Assembly (NCBI GenBank): GCA_022113835.1
Contig: JAILWY010000018.1
Span: forward strand, 10,703,001 to 10,767,000
Origin: Atopsyche davidsoni
Taxonomy: Eukaryota > Arthropoda > Insecta > Trichoptera > Hydrobiosidae
Length of the DNA stretch: 64,000 nucleotides
Direction of reading: 5' to 3'
Shown: piece by piece, positions 30,701 through 44,670 of the stretch
Layout of the letters: every line of letters begins with the position of its first letter
How positions within the stretch are numbered: position 1 is the stretch's first letter
Translations under genes and position numbers: made by a program
Notes under the pieces: model-generated
Told to the model about the DNA's origin: nothing
The model's database searches: none
Seen by the model: only the letters and a program-made list of their open reading frames with translations

Positions 30701-33700
30701 TTTCCATCGCCTGTAACAATTCGATGCGAAAACGACTTCTTTTTATGACGCTCGAGCAGCATTTCAGACATGCAAAATCGCCTTTACCACGTCTCTCGGG
30801 TTCAGCTCGTATGGCACCCAATTTCCTTGCTTCTGGATGAATCCCAATACTTTTAGACCAGGGGTGAGCAACCATTTTAATCAACGGGCCAATTTAAATT
30901 TAAATTTTTTTGGCAGGCCGCACATAAAGCAACACTTATTAATAATTTACAAAACTTTATTTATAATAAACATTAGAACAAAAAAAATTTAAGGAAAACA
31001 AGCACAGATGCGGCGCGTTCGTATTGCATGTTTGAACAAGTCGCCGACAAGTGAGTAACTCGTCACAAAAAATTGTTTCCGTTTAGTATGTACTATCATT
31101 TTATTATAATTAATTTTATAACAATATATTGATGGGAGAAAGTCGATAAAATAAATTCAATTTTAAAAATGCTTGACATATAAATGCTTAACATATTTAA
31201 CGGGCCGCGTGTTGCTCATCCCTGTTTTAGACGCTTGAAAATGGCTGTTTGAATCAGGTCCAATGACTCCGCATTGAGTAACGCTTTCAATTCTTCATCT
31301 TCAAACTTTTTCGGCTGTCCAGGCCGTTTTTGTTTTTGATGTCAAAATTGCCACTTTTAAAGCGTTGAAACCTCTCAAAACACACAAGCAAATCAAAAAT
31401 TGTTGACTGATTTTGACAGCTTATGAATTTAGCTTCAAAATGACACGTATATCAATGATTTGCTACAGCGCATACAAAAGTGTTAGCATCTAGTGTCAAA
31501 TTCCAGTTTTTAAGGTATAGACCTATTATATATATATATCTTAAAAGAAAAACTATAATGAAAAATAAATGGTTTTGATTTATCATCTTTCAATCACATC
31601 GAGACTGGAAATATTTGGTCTTTAGGAAAGGATTATACAATAATGCTATTGGGCAGCAGCAATACGTAGACTTCTCCTTCCAATATAAAACTGGGGTGTA
31701 GAAGGACCCGGGGACCCACTACACTATTTTTCCCTTGGGAAACCATGAACACTGATTCAGCATAAATTTATGCTCAGTGAGATAGTCGCCAACCTCCTCT
31801 GAGGAGAGGCACCCGATGAAGAAGATCTTTTGAGTATTCAATATATAGAATTAAACATGTGGAAAAATCACTTTATCTTTTAGATTTTACGTTTGAAGAA
31901 TACTTACAATATCATTCTGTTGTAAATCTTTAAGGTAAGAAGCAGGAACTACGACAATATGCTTTGTTTCAAGTTGTGATGCCGCAACTGCTTTAGGAGA
32001 TGATGGCTCTTCACTAGGAGACAGTTCGCTTTCTTCCATTTCTTCCTGTTCCATAGCTTCTTCTTCATCCATCATCTTTTCATTTTCATTAAAAATATTA
32101 TAAATACAGTAAAAAATAGCTAGAAAAAAAAGTAAATATATATTGATATTCAATAATGAAACAAATACCTCCTCCATACTTTCTGCCTTAGTAATTGAAA
32201 CTTGAACATTTTCTACTTCCTTTTCATTTTCACTGAATTCATCAACATTGCCTTCTTCCAGGGAATCTGATTCAAGTGGCAACTATAAAATAAGTACACA
32301 AAATATTTATTATGATAGAAAACACATGAATAAGGACATGATTATTTGAGTCAGTATAAATTCACATAGTAATAGTGCAAGCAGCGTGAATTAGAGAAAA
32401 TATATATTTTAGAATAAAAACATACTTACAGAAACAGGTGCAGGAGCTGGGAGAATTTTTTGTAATGCAGGAGCCAGATTAAAAGAAAGAGGAACTAACT
32501 TCGTTTGAGGTTTACTGACAACTGAAAAACCAATGATAAGAAATGGAATTAAATATCTAAATAGCAAACAAAGGAAAAAAAAACAGTAGCACTGTAAACC
32601 TCCATGAATGAAAAATACTTGTGATTTTTCTACATGTTTAATTTTATTGGTGATCAATTTCGCCAGCCTTTACTAAATTGGCATTATCAAACAAATTGTT
32701 TGATAATGCCAAACCGGATAATGCTAAAGGCGAAACCGGTCACCGATAAAATTAAGGATGTGGAAAAATCACAAAAGTATTTTATTTAATTTATTAAAAT
32801 GGAATTCCACTAAGTACTCTTGTCAAAAATATTGAATAGACAGCCAGATTTATTAAATACCTTATAGTAATAATTAACAGTTATTTAAATTGGGAGAGTA
32901 CAACTTGTTCTTGGATACGAAATTAAGTTCCAATAATTAATATTTACATTATGATAGCACATAAAACAGATATGTACATGGCCTCTTTCAAGATTACTTA
33001 CCAAAGTAATTCATTATTTGTACTTATAAACTTAATTATTTTTTTATAATTACTTTGATGACTGAAATTGCTTGTCTTCTCATGCAATTCACCGAACGCT
33101 GCTGTTGTTTAAGTTTTATTATTCAAATTCAAAACTTACCTTTTTTAACAGAAGTTGCAGCATTTGAAGTAGTTATCAAACTTTGGCCTTTATTAGAAGT
33201 CAATTGCATTGAATTGTCTAAGGAAAAAATACAATAATTGTAAACGTGTTTGTAGGTTTTGACAGCCATTGTTATTAGATAATCTTGGAATTTCTTTAGT
33301 GTTATGCTATGTAATGATTTGTCTTTCAATGTTTTGGTGCCAGTACTGGGACCATCTTCAGGGAAAATAGTTGGAAAACACAAACCATTATGCATGTATT
33401 GTACGTTAGCAAAAGTATACATTGATGCACAAATTCTATAAAAACAATATCCAACTTACTTTGAAAGTCAGTTATTAAGTAGGTCTTGGGTAACAGCTGC
33501 GGCGGCCGGGCAGAGATGGCGGGGGCGGCAGCAGTCGGCGGTGCCACAAGACGTACATACTGTACCTGCACTCGACATAGCATATAAAAATTACCTTCAT
33601 TGGCTACATATTCAACTCTATTTCTAAAAGTACCATTTCATACTGACCCCTTTGCCAGGAATATTAATTTGATGAATTTGCTGAGAATTGTACTTCTGGG

Positions 33701-36700
33701 ATGTGGGAACACCAGTTAATACACCAGAACCAATAGGTGTTTCCCCTTTTATAAGTTGCTGTAAAAAGTGTTTAAACAAAGGTAATAAATTTAATATTAA
33801 ATGCAAAGAATTGATATCCTGTGAGGCATAAGCTAGTTAATTGAACAAACGTGTATCTAGTGCATAGGTTCCTAACCTTTTGACCACCGCCCCCTTGGCG
33901 AGAAAAAAAAATCCCAACGCCCCCTTTGACATAACAGTTATAATTATACCAATTTTATTTCTGTATATTATTTATTAACAATCATAAATCAAAAATAAGT
34001 TCTCTCTCTCTTTTTTATGAACAAATGTTTATATTTGTTTTTCTTTATTATTTTTTTTTTTATTAACACATTGTATGCATGTCGCATGTTAAGTCGTCTT
34101 TGGTCGACTAGTACTAGAGTGCGGGTCACATATAAATATCCTTTTTATAGAAAAGTGGTAGAATGCGGGTCGCTTGTAAACATGCGTTTGTACGAACTAG
34201 CGCACTGTTTGTATGGCCAAACGCTCTTATTGATTACAAGTATATAAAAGGAGTCGATCGCGCTTATCAATATTTGTCATACTATAGTATATTACGCAAA
34301 ACAACGAAATGGACAAAACGCGTGGCAATGTACTTGATAAACTGTGCGCTTTTTTGCTATTAACAAAGTGCGCAGTATGACTAGGTTTATTTGTAAATTT
34401 TGCGAAGTTCCTCTTCACAGAGACAAATGTTTTGAAAGATATCACACTCTCAAACATTATTGATTCTTTTTATGTTTAGATAAACATTTTTTGTATAAAA
34501 TTTTGAAATAAAGTTAAAAAACTAATTTTTTTTTTCAATTTCCTTGAAAATAAAATTTTTGTTCAAAAGTAGAATTTATGTCCACAGAACTGTGAATAAT
34601 ACAATTATAAGTAATACAAAAAAAGAAATATAAAAATAAAATGAGTATTTTCCAAGTTATCGCAATTTACCCAAATATTTAATTTAGCGCGAAATGTCGC
34701 GAAAAACGTCCACTCCATGCATAGTTAGCACCCGCATACAATGTGTTAAAATACGCTTTTAAATGCAAATCTTTTTTTAAAATCGAATGCAATGACGATT
34801 TTTTATTGTTAAACGCTTGGCTTCGCTTTCGGATGGATAAAGACGGATTTTGACGAACTGACGCTTCCACTTCTTCGATTGTTTCCTGGTCGCAGACTGA
34901 ACGAGGGCGACCAGAGTTTTGAATTTTTACCGTCGCACCTGTATTTTCGAACATTTTCTAATGCTATCGTCACTTGGTGCATTGAGTGTACGATACAAAC
35001 GTTGAGCAGTCATTAATGAATCACCATTAAGATAATACGCTCGTACGCAAAAAGTGCGATGCGTCCCCAGGTACTGCTCCATAGCGACTAAAACTCCACA
35101 AAATGGTGGACTCCACGATTTTCTCAACCACGATAGCGTGTTATCAGCAATCTTCGTTCCAGATTAGAAGAGTGCCAGCAGCGTAACGGTCACTATTTGG
35201 ATAACATCATCTTTTCGAAATAATTTTTCATTTTGTATTCTTATAATCAACAATAAAAAAAAATACTTGAATACTAGTAGTTTTTGTTTTACTGAACTAA
35301 CAAATACCCGATACACTTTTTGGACACACTGTACTTGTTTATTTGCGACATCTAAAGCGATATCTGTGCAGGCTTTAATTAAAGCTAATAAATATGATTG
35401 AAAATAATTCTAGATTCCTATATTGTTAATTATAAAACTAGCTTGAAATTTTAACAGTTGAAATTCAGGCCATAATAATACAATAAACACATTTTTGACG
35501 ACTAGATAAAATATTTTTTTCATAATGCCCCCCATTTTCCCTTGGACCCGCCACTGCCCCCCTGGAAAACTCCAGCACCCACTGGGGGGGGCGGTACCGC
35601 CCCCGTTGGGAACCTATGATCTAGTGGATCAGAATAAAATGTCACTTGAGTGTGACCCTTGTTTACCTGATTGGGTTTACTAGCAGGCGGTCTAATAACA
35701 ACACTTTGCGAGTTTGGAGCTAGCATTATTTTTCCTGTAGCAGAACCTGAAATGTTTGATATTATGAAGTATAAAATACATTACATCTTATAAATACACA
35801 TTAATGTTTTCCGAATATATATAATACATATGAAATACAAATGGGTATAACGGCATTATCTCACCTTGTGGTGGAGCAGGTAATATTTTAGTAGGGGAGC
35901 GAATAGTACTGAAGGTTTGCCGTACTGGGCGCATATTTGTTGCCGAGTTAGCAGCTCCTTGCTTGGTAGGAGAGACAGCTAAAACCTAAGGATAAAAATT
36001 ATTGGGCTCGTCTTGATACATCACAATATGACAATATTTAATTCAAAATTCAAGCTTAATTATATTACCTGATGTATTTTTCCACTTGAAAATAATCCCA
36101 TCTGTTGGGCTTGCTGCAAACTTATGTAACGGGGGGAAGATGTTTTCTGAGACACTGAAGATGTAACCGTTTCACCTCCTGAGTAGATCAATTCAATATA
36201 AATTGAATGCAGTTTACGAAATACAAAATTTGAAATACTAAAGATGAAATGTTAGAACACATCAAATGGATTACCGAAAAATGCCTGTTTTTATTAATTT
36301 CTTTAAGTATATTGTGCAGTAAAGTTTATGATTTCCCAACTAGCTGAAAACAACATAAAATATTTAACCAATTTTGTAAAAGTTATTCGCCAACAAATAT
36401 GACATTGAACACCTAAGAACCAAGTATTTATATTTCCTAAGTTCGTTCAAAATTTATAAATGAGAGATTTTTCCAAAGCATAGTATGTTAATACAGAATA
36501 GTTTACTAATGCAAATCTGAGTGGTTTATGATTTTTTAATGTCATAATCTTATTCTAAACTTTGTATTGAATATTTAATTAAGTAATAAATGATAATTAA
36601 ATTTTGGGAGAAATGCAGATAAACTTGTATTTAACAGGAATATCATTGGCTTGCTTACCTTGTGCAATGGTTAGTTTAGTAAGAGGAGGGATGGTCGCCT

Positions 36701-38384
36701 GCCTCAAATGTAGAAGCTGCCCTCCAGGTGCTCGGACAAGTTGCGTGGTTCCCCCGAGCTGTGCAGCTCCTCCAAGTTGTGTGGTCCCCCCGAGTTGCGT
36801 AGTCCCTCCCAGTTGTGTACTTCCCCCTGCATTAGCCCCCAGCAATTTGAGACGCCCGCCACTTCCAGGCAACACCACCACTTGCCGCCCCGACACTTCC
36901 GAGCCTAAACCACAAAGCAGTTAATTCATATGCAAAATACATACGCATATTTTTTTTTATACTTCATGATAATCTAATAATACCTAATAATCCACTGGTT
37001 CTCGGCTGTATGTTAGTCATTGATATCTTTTTTATAACATTATTGAAAACTTTATTCGAAAATGGACCAGATGGTTTTGGAGCAATCGATACTGGTCTAA
37101 GGGAAGGGTTGTTGGCTACCCGAAAAGTCTGTAAGATTTTTGTACATTTTAAATTTATTATTGTTTAAATCACATTAAATATCAAAGTCAACACACACAT
37201 GTGACAGCTAAATTATTGTACTAGCCTGAATTGTTGGACTGAATGTGGGTTGAATTGAACGTGAAATGTTTACATTGGTTTGCTTTGCAGATAAAATATC
37301 AGGCAAAATAACTTCAGATTCCTCTTCATGGTCTTCTTCGATAGTCATATCTTGAGATGGAAAGTGAATATTTTGTAACACCTTAAATTTATCAAATTTT
37401 CAAACACGTGTTATCAAAATAAATATAGTTCTTGTATCTATAAATTTGAGAATATATATAAATATATTTTATGCATACTTGATGTTGTTCAGATAGAACT
37501 TCTTCTTCTCCACCCAGAATAGGCATGTCAGTGCTGATACAACTTTCTTGCACATAGTCCATTTCATCTGCAACACAAAATAAATAGAAAGGAAAGTTTA
37601 AATTAAACACATGTAATAAAAAAATATCTTAAGTATAGATCCTATTGAAATATACTTAATGGAAAACTATATTGTGATGGGTAGGTTTGGATTATAAGCA
37701 AATTAATTAAACCGAGATACTTGGCAACAAGTTAAAGGTGGTGTACACATTGAACAGAACAACATAATAATGTAAATGTATATTAGACATTTTAGTATAA
37801 CTAATATAAGTTATTCCCGCGACATAGTGATAATGTATCTATTTACGGATTGGTCAATCAGATGCGTATTTATTACCCATTACGGGTTAATTATATTATT
37901 ACTAATATGATTAGGCACATTAGTTCATATATAGAAGATGACTGTGGGATCCCACACAAATCACGATGATATTTTTCTGAGAGTTTCTTTAAGTCATCTT
38001 CTATATATGAATTAATGTGCCTAATCATATTAGTAATAATAGTGATAATGGTTTGAGGTGCTTTTGATTTTACAATACTTTCATAAAGAGTATTAAATGT
38101 TTATATACCTGTGATCTCACAATCAGTATCCATTATTTGGTCTTTTAAATGATCCATCTGCATGTTATCATCCATTTGGATGCTTACGATGTGCTCAGAA
38201 TTACTTTCTCCAAAGTCACATTCAGAAGTGGCCACAATTTCTTGCTCAGTGTCAAATTCAACCTGAAGTAATTTATTAGATTAATTAGATAGTGAAAATA
38301 TATAATACAAACGAATTATAAATATTTACATACCCCAATAGCACCTTCGTCCAAACCGAAAGATTCATCCAGTCTTTGGTCCAT
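27742..38384 (-). CDS. LIN54 / mip120, DNA-binding subunit of the DREAM/MuvB complex
   Basis: Binds CHR promoter elements and recruits MuvB/DREAM to cell-cycle genes. Minus-strand exons: 38384-38334, 38262-38109, 37567-37479, 37381-37226, 37128-36984, 36904-36659, 36178-36069, 35985-35865, 35746-35667, 33758-33648, 33565-33460, 33217-33140, 32521-32430, 32282-32169, 32075-31908, 29725-29638, 29560-29362, 28468-28354, 28275-28052, 27961-27742. They join in phase to 888 residues. The N-terminal two thirds is low-complexity, acidic or Ser/Thr/Gln-rich. Two cysteine-rich CXC repeats follow: [26 protein letters not shown] and [26 protein letters not shown], each keeping the DNA-contacting Tyr. The C-terminus ([30 protein letters not shown]) is the conserved helical tail. 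One intron looks GC-AG. Introns are loaded with transposons. Exons around 32.1 kb and 33.2-33.6 kb are the least certain. Confidence 0.92.
29955..30078. repeat. (TA)n/(TATATG)n microsatellite
   Basis: Interrupted TA array with GCATATATAT periodicity, abutting the left end of the mariner at 30080 in a LIN54 intron. Confidence 0.88.
30080..31523 (-). mobile_element. Mariner transposon (dead), interrupted by a hAT-like element
   Basis: 22-bp terminal inverted repeats at 30080-30101 and 31502-31523 (one mismatch; outer part GGTCTATACCTTAAAAAC). Minus-strand transposase motifs: [54 protein letters not shown] (catalytic Asp), [17 protein letters not shown] and [13 protein letters not shown] stop after HLIR and several frame changes inactivate it. 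The 366-bp element at 30859-31224 sits in its N-terminal coding region. Lies in the LIN54 intron between exons ending 31908 and starting 29725. Confidence 0.87.
30859..31224. mobile_element. Small non-autonomous hAT element nested in the mariner
   Basis: Ends are CAGGGGTGAGCAAC (30859-30872) and GTTGCTCATCCCTG (31211-31224), inverted with one mismatch, the canonical hAT CAGGG type. Perfect 8-bp duplication TTTTAGAC at 30851-30858 and 31225-31232. Removing the element and one duplication reconnects the mariner HTH-coding region. The subterminal CGGGCC/GGGCCGC words are typical of hAT elements. No coding capacity. Confidence 0.92.
32612..32783. mobile_element. Foldback element of the dispersed GGAATTCC family (copy B)
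   Basis: Imperfect inverted repeat across the whole element: AAAATACTTGTGATTTTTC at the left mirrors GAAAAATCACAAAAGTATTTT at the right end. The centre holds the near-perfect palindrome TGGCATTATCAAACAA/ATTGTTTGATAATGCCA (about 32677-32712). The tail to about 32855, with ATGGAATTCCAC and GTACTCTTGTCAAAAATATT, is shared with copies A and C. Sits in a LIN54 intron 91 bp from an exon. Confidence 0.8.
34220..34462 (+). pseudogene. piggyBac transposase C-terminal fragment
   Basis: Plus-strand reading gives [20 protein letters not shown] then [20 protein letters not shown], matching the GVDRADQYLSYYS region of piggyBac transposases. After a stop and frame change it continues as [20 protein letters not shown] and ends at a stop, as in the Cys-rich tail of that family. 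Earlier catalytic segments are absent. Located inside the hAT-type element. Confidence 0.75.
34679..35335 (-). pseudogene. Mariner-like transposase N-terminal fragment
   Basis: Minus strand from about 35127: [33 protein letters not shown], then in another frame [40 protein letters not shown] and [14 protein letters not shown]. This is the paired helix-turn-helix region of a Tc1/mariner-like transposase common in insects. The catalytic domain is missing. A possible terminal repeat (TACACTTTTTGGACACACTG, 35310-35329) remains at the upper end only. Located inside the hAT-type element. Confidence 0.65.
37894..38041. mobile_element. 148-bp hairpin MITE in LIN54 intron
   Basis: Two 50-bp arms, 37894-37943 and 37992-38041, are reverse complements with one mismatch (ACTAATATGATTAGGCACAT core). 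The 48-bp loop contains a perfect palindrome GTGGGATCCCAC. No clear target duplication could be fixed, although TA-rich flanks make a TA target likely. Located between LIN54 coding exons 2 and 3. Confidence 0.85.
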
Positions 38385-39713
38385 TTTAAAAAGAAATAAT
38401 TACGTTGTTGATCATAATCACGTTTAAATTGTTATTGATCTACAGTAATCCCTGCAACGGTGATAGAGCTTACAGGTAGACAAATAATAAAACATTTGAA
38501 ATTGGCGGCCATTTTATCTGAAATTGTCAAATACAAAATAATACACATGAATACGCCACTGATTGACAAACAGATTTACTCCCAGACTTTAAGAACGCTT
38601 TTGGCGAACAAGACGTCTGCGGTAAGAAAATATTGCAAATAAAAAGAAGACATTAATATAGTGGGGTTTTCACAAACCTCTTTTGAAGGAATAATAACCT
38701 AAAATACTAATATTTTTCAAATAACATTGAAAAAACCCAAGGCGCTCATTTCAATTTTATACGCGCAACATAGCCAACCTCGAAATTTTATTATGTTGGT
38801 AGTACATTGCCATGTGTCAACAATCAAGGGAATATTAAATTTCTCCGCTGGCTTCTTAGGAAAAGGGCAATCTCTCACCCGTACTTGGCAATAACATAGT
38901 ATATATTAGAAAAGAAAAAGAAAAACACTGCATTTATATTAATTTATTGGTCATTTTCTACTCAGATGATTTGACAATGAGGTTAGAATTTTTATTTTTA
39001 CTGACAAATTATTTAATGATAAGTTTAAAAATAATCTCAGCAGTTAAAGATGCTGCAATTTTTTTTTGTTAAATAAAAATATTATAGTCAATCAATCAAT
39101 CAATCGTCTTTGGCTTTAGCAGCGGTACAAAAAAAATATGTTTCTTTTCTTCAAACGCTTTCATACTGGCTAGGTGGCGTGTGTCACCATGTAGAAAAAT
39201 ATTATAGTGAATTACTTCTTACAAAAAAAACATTTTGAAAATCATTTCAGTACATGGGTGATTTATTAATCCGAAAACTTTTTATTTAAATATTTTTTTG
39301 AAAATTTAATCGCTAATAGCTTCATTTTTAACTTAATAGTCAAGTCATCTTAACACTACATACAACATTCAAATACGAAAACAGTTTATTTGTCTTTGAA
39401 TTATTTTGACAGTCAACGCCACTGCCAGATATAAAAGCAGAGATAATGTTATAAAAGACAACGCCAACGGCGGACGCTGTACGCATTCTGTGCCTGCAAA
39501 CGAAAAAAATAGAACCGAAATAACAAACGTATTTATTAAAAACAATATTATTTCTGTTCAGACAATACACGTTTGTTTTTTTATTATTCTTCCATCGATA
39601 GTGAATTGTGAAGTTTCTACGTAAATATAATCGTGAACGTTTTCATAATTATTACTCTTTACATTTCGAATATTATTATTTAGTAGGAACTGCCCCATAA
39701 ATTCAGATTGAAA
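38385..39713. other. Head-to-head intergenic region LIN54 / CSN4
   Basis: 1,329 bp between the two start codons, expected to carry both promoters and 5' UTRs. Short runs such as (TCAA)n near 39090 are present, but no motif can be assigned. No gene is seen. Confidence 0.5.
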
Positions 39714-43009
<3,296 letters not shown>

Positions 43010-43600
43010 CAAAAGTATTATAAAGGTTTTCATCACCATTTGTAACCTGTGGCTTTAAACAGTATATCACCATGATGGATTTTATTTACCTCCTTTTTTT
43101 AGCCACCAACGAACCTTTGGATTGCAGATAAAACCATCACTACTAAGTATCCTGTTGATAGTCACAGGGAAATAGAAAGAAAAGGCTCATTTTTTAATTA
43201 AATTTTTAAATTCTCAATAAAATAAATACATACTTCAATATAAGCACTGATTATTAATATATTCCCTATAACGTATGCATCTTAACACGGACGAGTCTTT
43301 GGAAGAGTATCACTCGATACCCAATTTTCGGACATTATATTATCATGTATATATATATGTATCATTAAACGGATTCCAGGCAATCATAGAACTGTTGTCA
43401 TTTTGTTGCTATTGTTTTGTGGGTTTTCCTCTTTCTCTTTCAAGATCATCTCAAAGATTTTCAAACTACTAACATCCATCTGACTCACTGAATTTCTCTG
43501 CTGCCATACTTGCATGGAAGCTGAGTTCATTTTATCTATTTTATAGTTATTCTAATGAAAGGCAACATTCTAGGTTAATATAAGATGAAAAAAACATTTT
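43010..43600 (+). other. CSN4 3' UTR and downstream DNA
   Basis: Contains AATAAA at 43216-43221, about 210 bp past the CSN4 stop. No other feature is visible. Confidence 0.5.
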
Positions 43601-43860
43601 GTAGCGGTAGGTGCACATGCACCGAGCTACAATTCATCGGCACACAACAGCGCCGTCCGAGCTAACTACTCAGCAGTGTAACACCAATAAAAACTTTATA
43701 AAGAGCTCCCAGCGCTTCACGCAGCAGAGACTTAGACAGAAAACATAACCAGTGACCACGTGTAATTCTATCTTGTAAATTACAAATAGTATATCTCAAA
43801 TACGTAATAATATTTTGGCTACCTTCTGATTTGGAACACCTGAATCCTGCAACCAATACT
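43601..43860 (+). mobile_element. Second copy of the Helitron-family segment, without Tigger
   Basis: TGTAGCGGTAGGTGCACATG then CACCGAGCTACAATTC at 43603-43638 matches the minus strand at 22215-22188, across the Tigger insertion point, to 20746. Further matches in the same order are CCCAGCGCTTCACGC and ACCAGTGACCACGTGTAATT (43749-43768), versus CCCAGCGCATCACGC and ACCAGTAACCACGCGTAATT on the minus strand near 20650-20600. No helicase coding sequence is present here. Confidence 0.7.
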
Positions 43861-44670
43861 CTACACCCACGGTTATACCAGGACTACTAACATATACATC
43901 GGAGAAAATTTCTTAAAATTTAGCTCTCAATTGATGTTCAAAAAAATTGATACAAATACACAACACTGACTTGATAAATGGTTGATAAGCTGTCAATGTC
44001 GCGTAGATTATGCAAGACACTTTTTCAATAGCTAACTCAGTGTGATTTATTTGACTAGTGTTTGCTCATCAATTTTCAAATCTAATCAAAAAGATAGTTT
44101 TTTATTCCTTCTGTGGTTTTTGTTAGCTTGTTTGTTCACTCATTTTATTTGTGCATTCAACTGAAATTGAGGTAAATGTGTAGAAATCAAATAAAATTTC
44201 AATTTATACTTTATTTAAATTAAGAGTTGAGGTGATTTTTTAAACATACCAACAGATTCATTATTTAAATACTATTATATGTATAATATATTCACAGACA
44301 TAAATGGGATTTAAATTTTTACAAGGAACACTGAAATAAGATCAATGCAACTATATATTGACATTTATCTTCATGAGAATCCAGCTTCCGTATTCTGCTC
44401 ACATGTACTATTGATGACTAAGAACAGCCTTTTACACAACTTGATAATCCTGTATGATACATGATTTAATATATGTGAGGTATATACTGATAAAAAGCGT
44501 CATTCTTGGGGAAAGAATGGTTTGAAAATAGTCTGTTAACTAAGAATGCAAAAAATGTTAATATTTCTTGGTCTTTTTATACAACGTCAACATTGAAAAT
44601 GTGCAAGTCAATGACAAATAAATATCTACAGAAATTGGATGATGAAGAGTGTTGAAAGACTTAAATTGAT
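43861..44670. other. Convergent region between CSN4 and VDAC
   Basis: AT-rich, no coding signal. The minus-strand VDAC 3' UTR should lie at its upper end. Confidence 0.4.

Larger units (their letters stand above)
33863..35618. mobile_element. hAT-type element (1.76 kb) carrying piggyBac and mariner fragments
   Basis: Terminal inverted repeats CATAGGTTCCTAAC (33863-33876) and GTTGGGAACCTATG (35605-35618), one mismatch, with a perfect 8-bp duplication ATCTAGTG at 33855-33862 and 35619-35626. The subterminal zones are C-rich on the plus strand (CCACCGCCCCCTTGG; GGGGGGGCGGTACCGCCCCC). No hAT transposase is readable. The interior contains a piggyBac C-terminal fragment and a mariner-like N-terminal fragment. 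Occupies the LIN54 intron between exons 35667 and 33758. Confidence 0.85.

Noticed and set aside
33220..33357. Extra LIN54 exon reading [17 protein letters not shown]
   Set aside because: No donor keeps the frame of the next exon; joining 33460 directly to 33217 is in phase without it.
34017..34200. Small gene upstream of the piggyBac fragment
   Set aside because: No conserved residues; lies inside the hAT-type element and looks like decayed transposon sequence.
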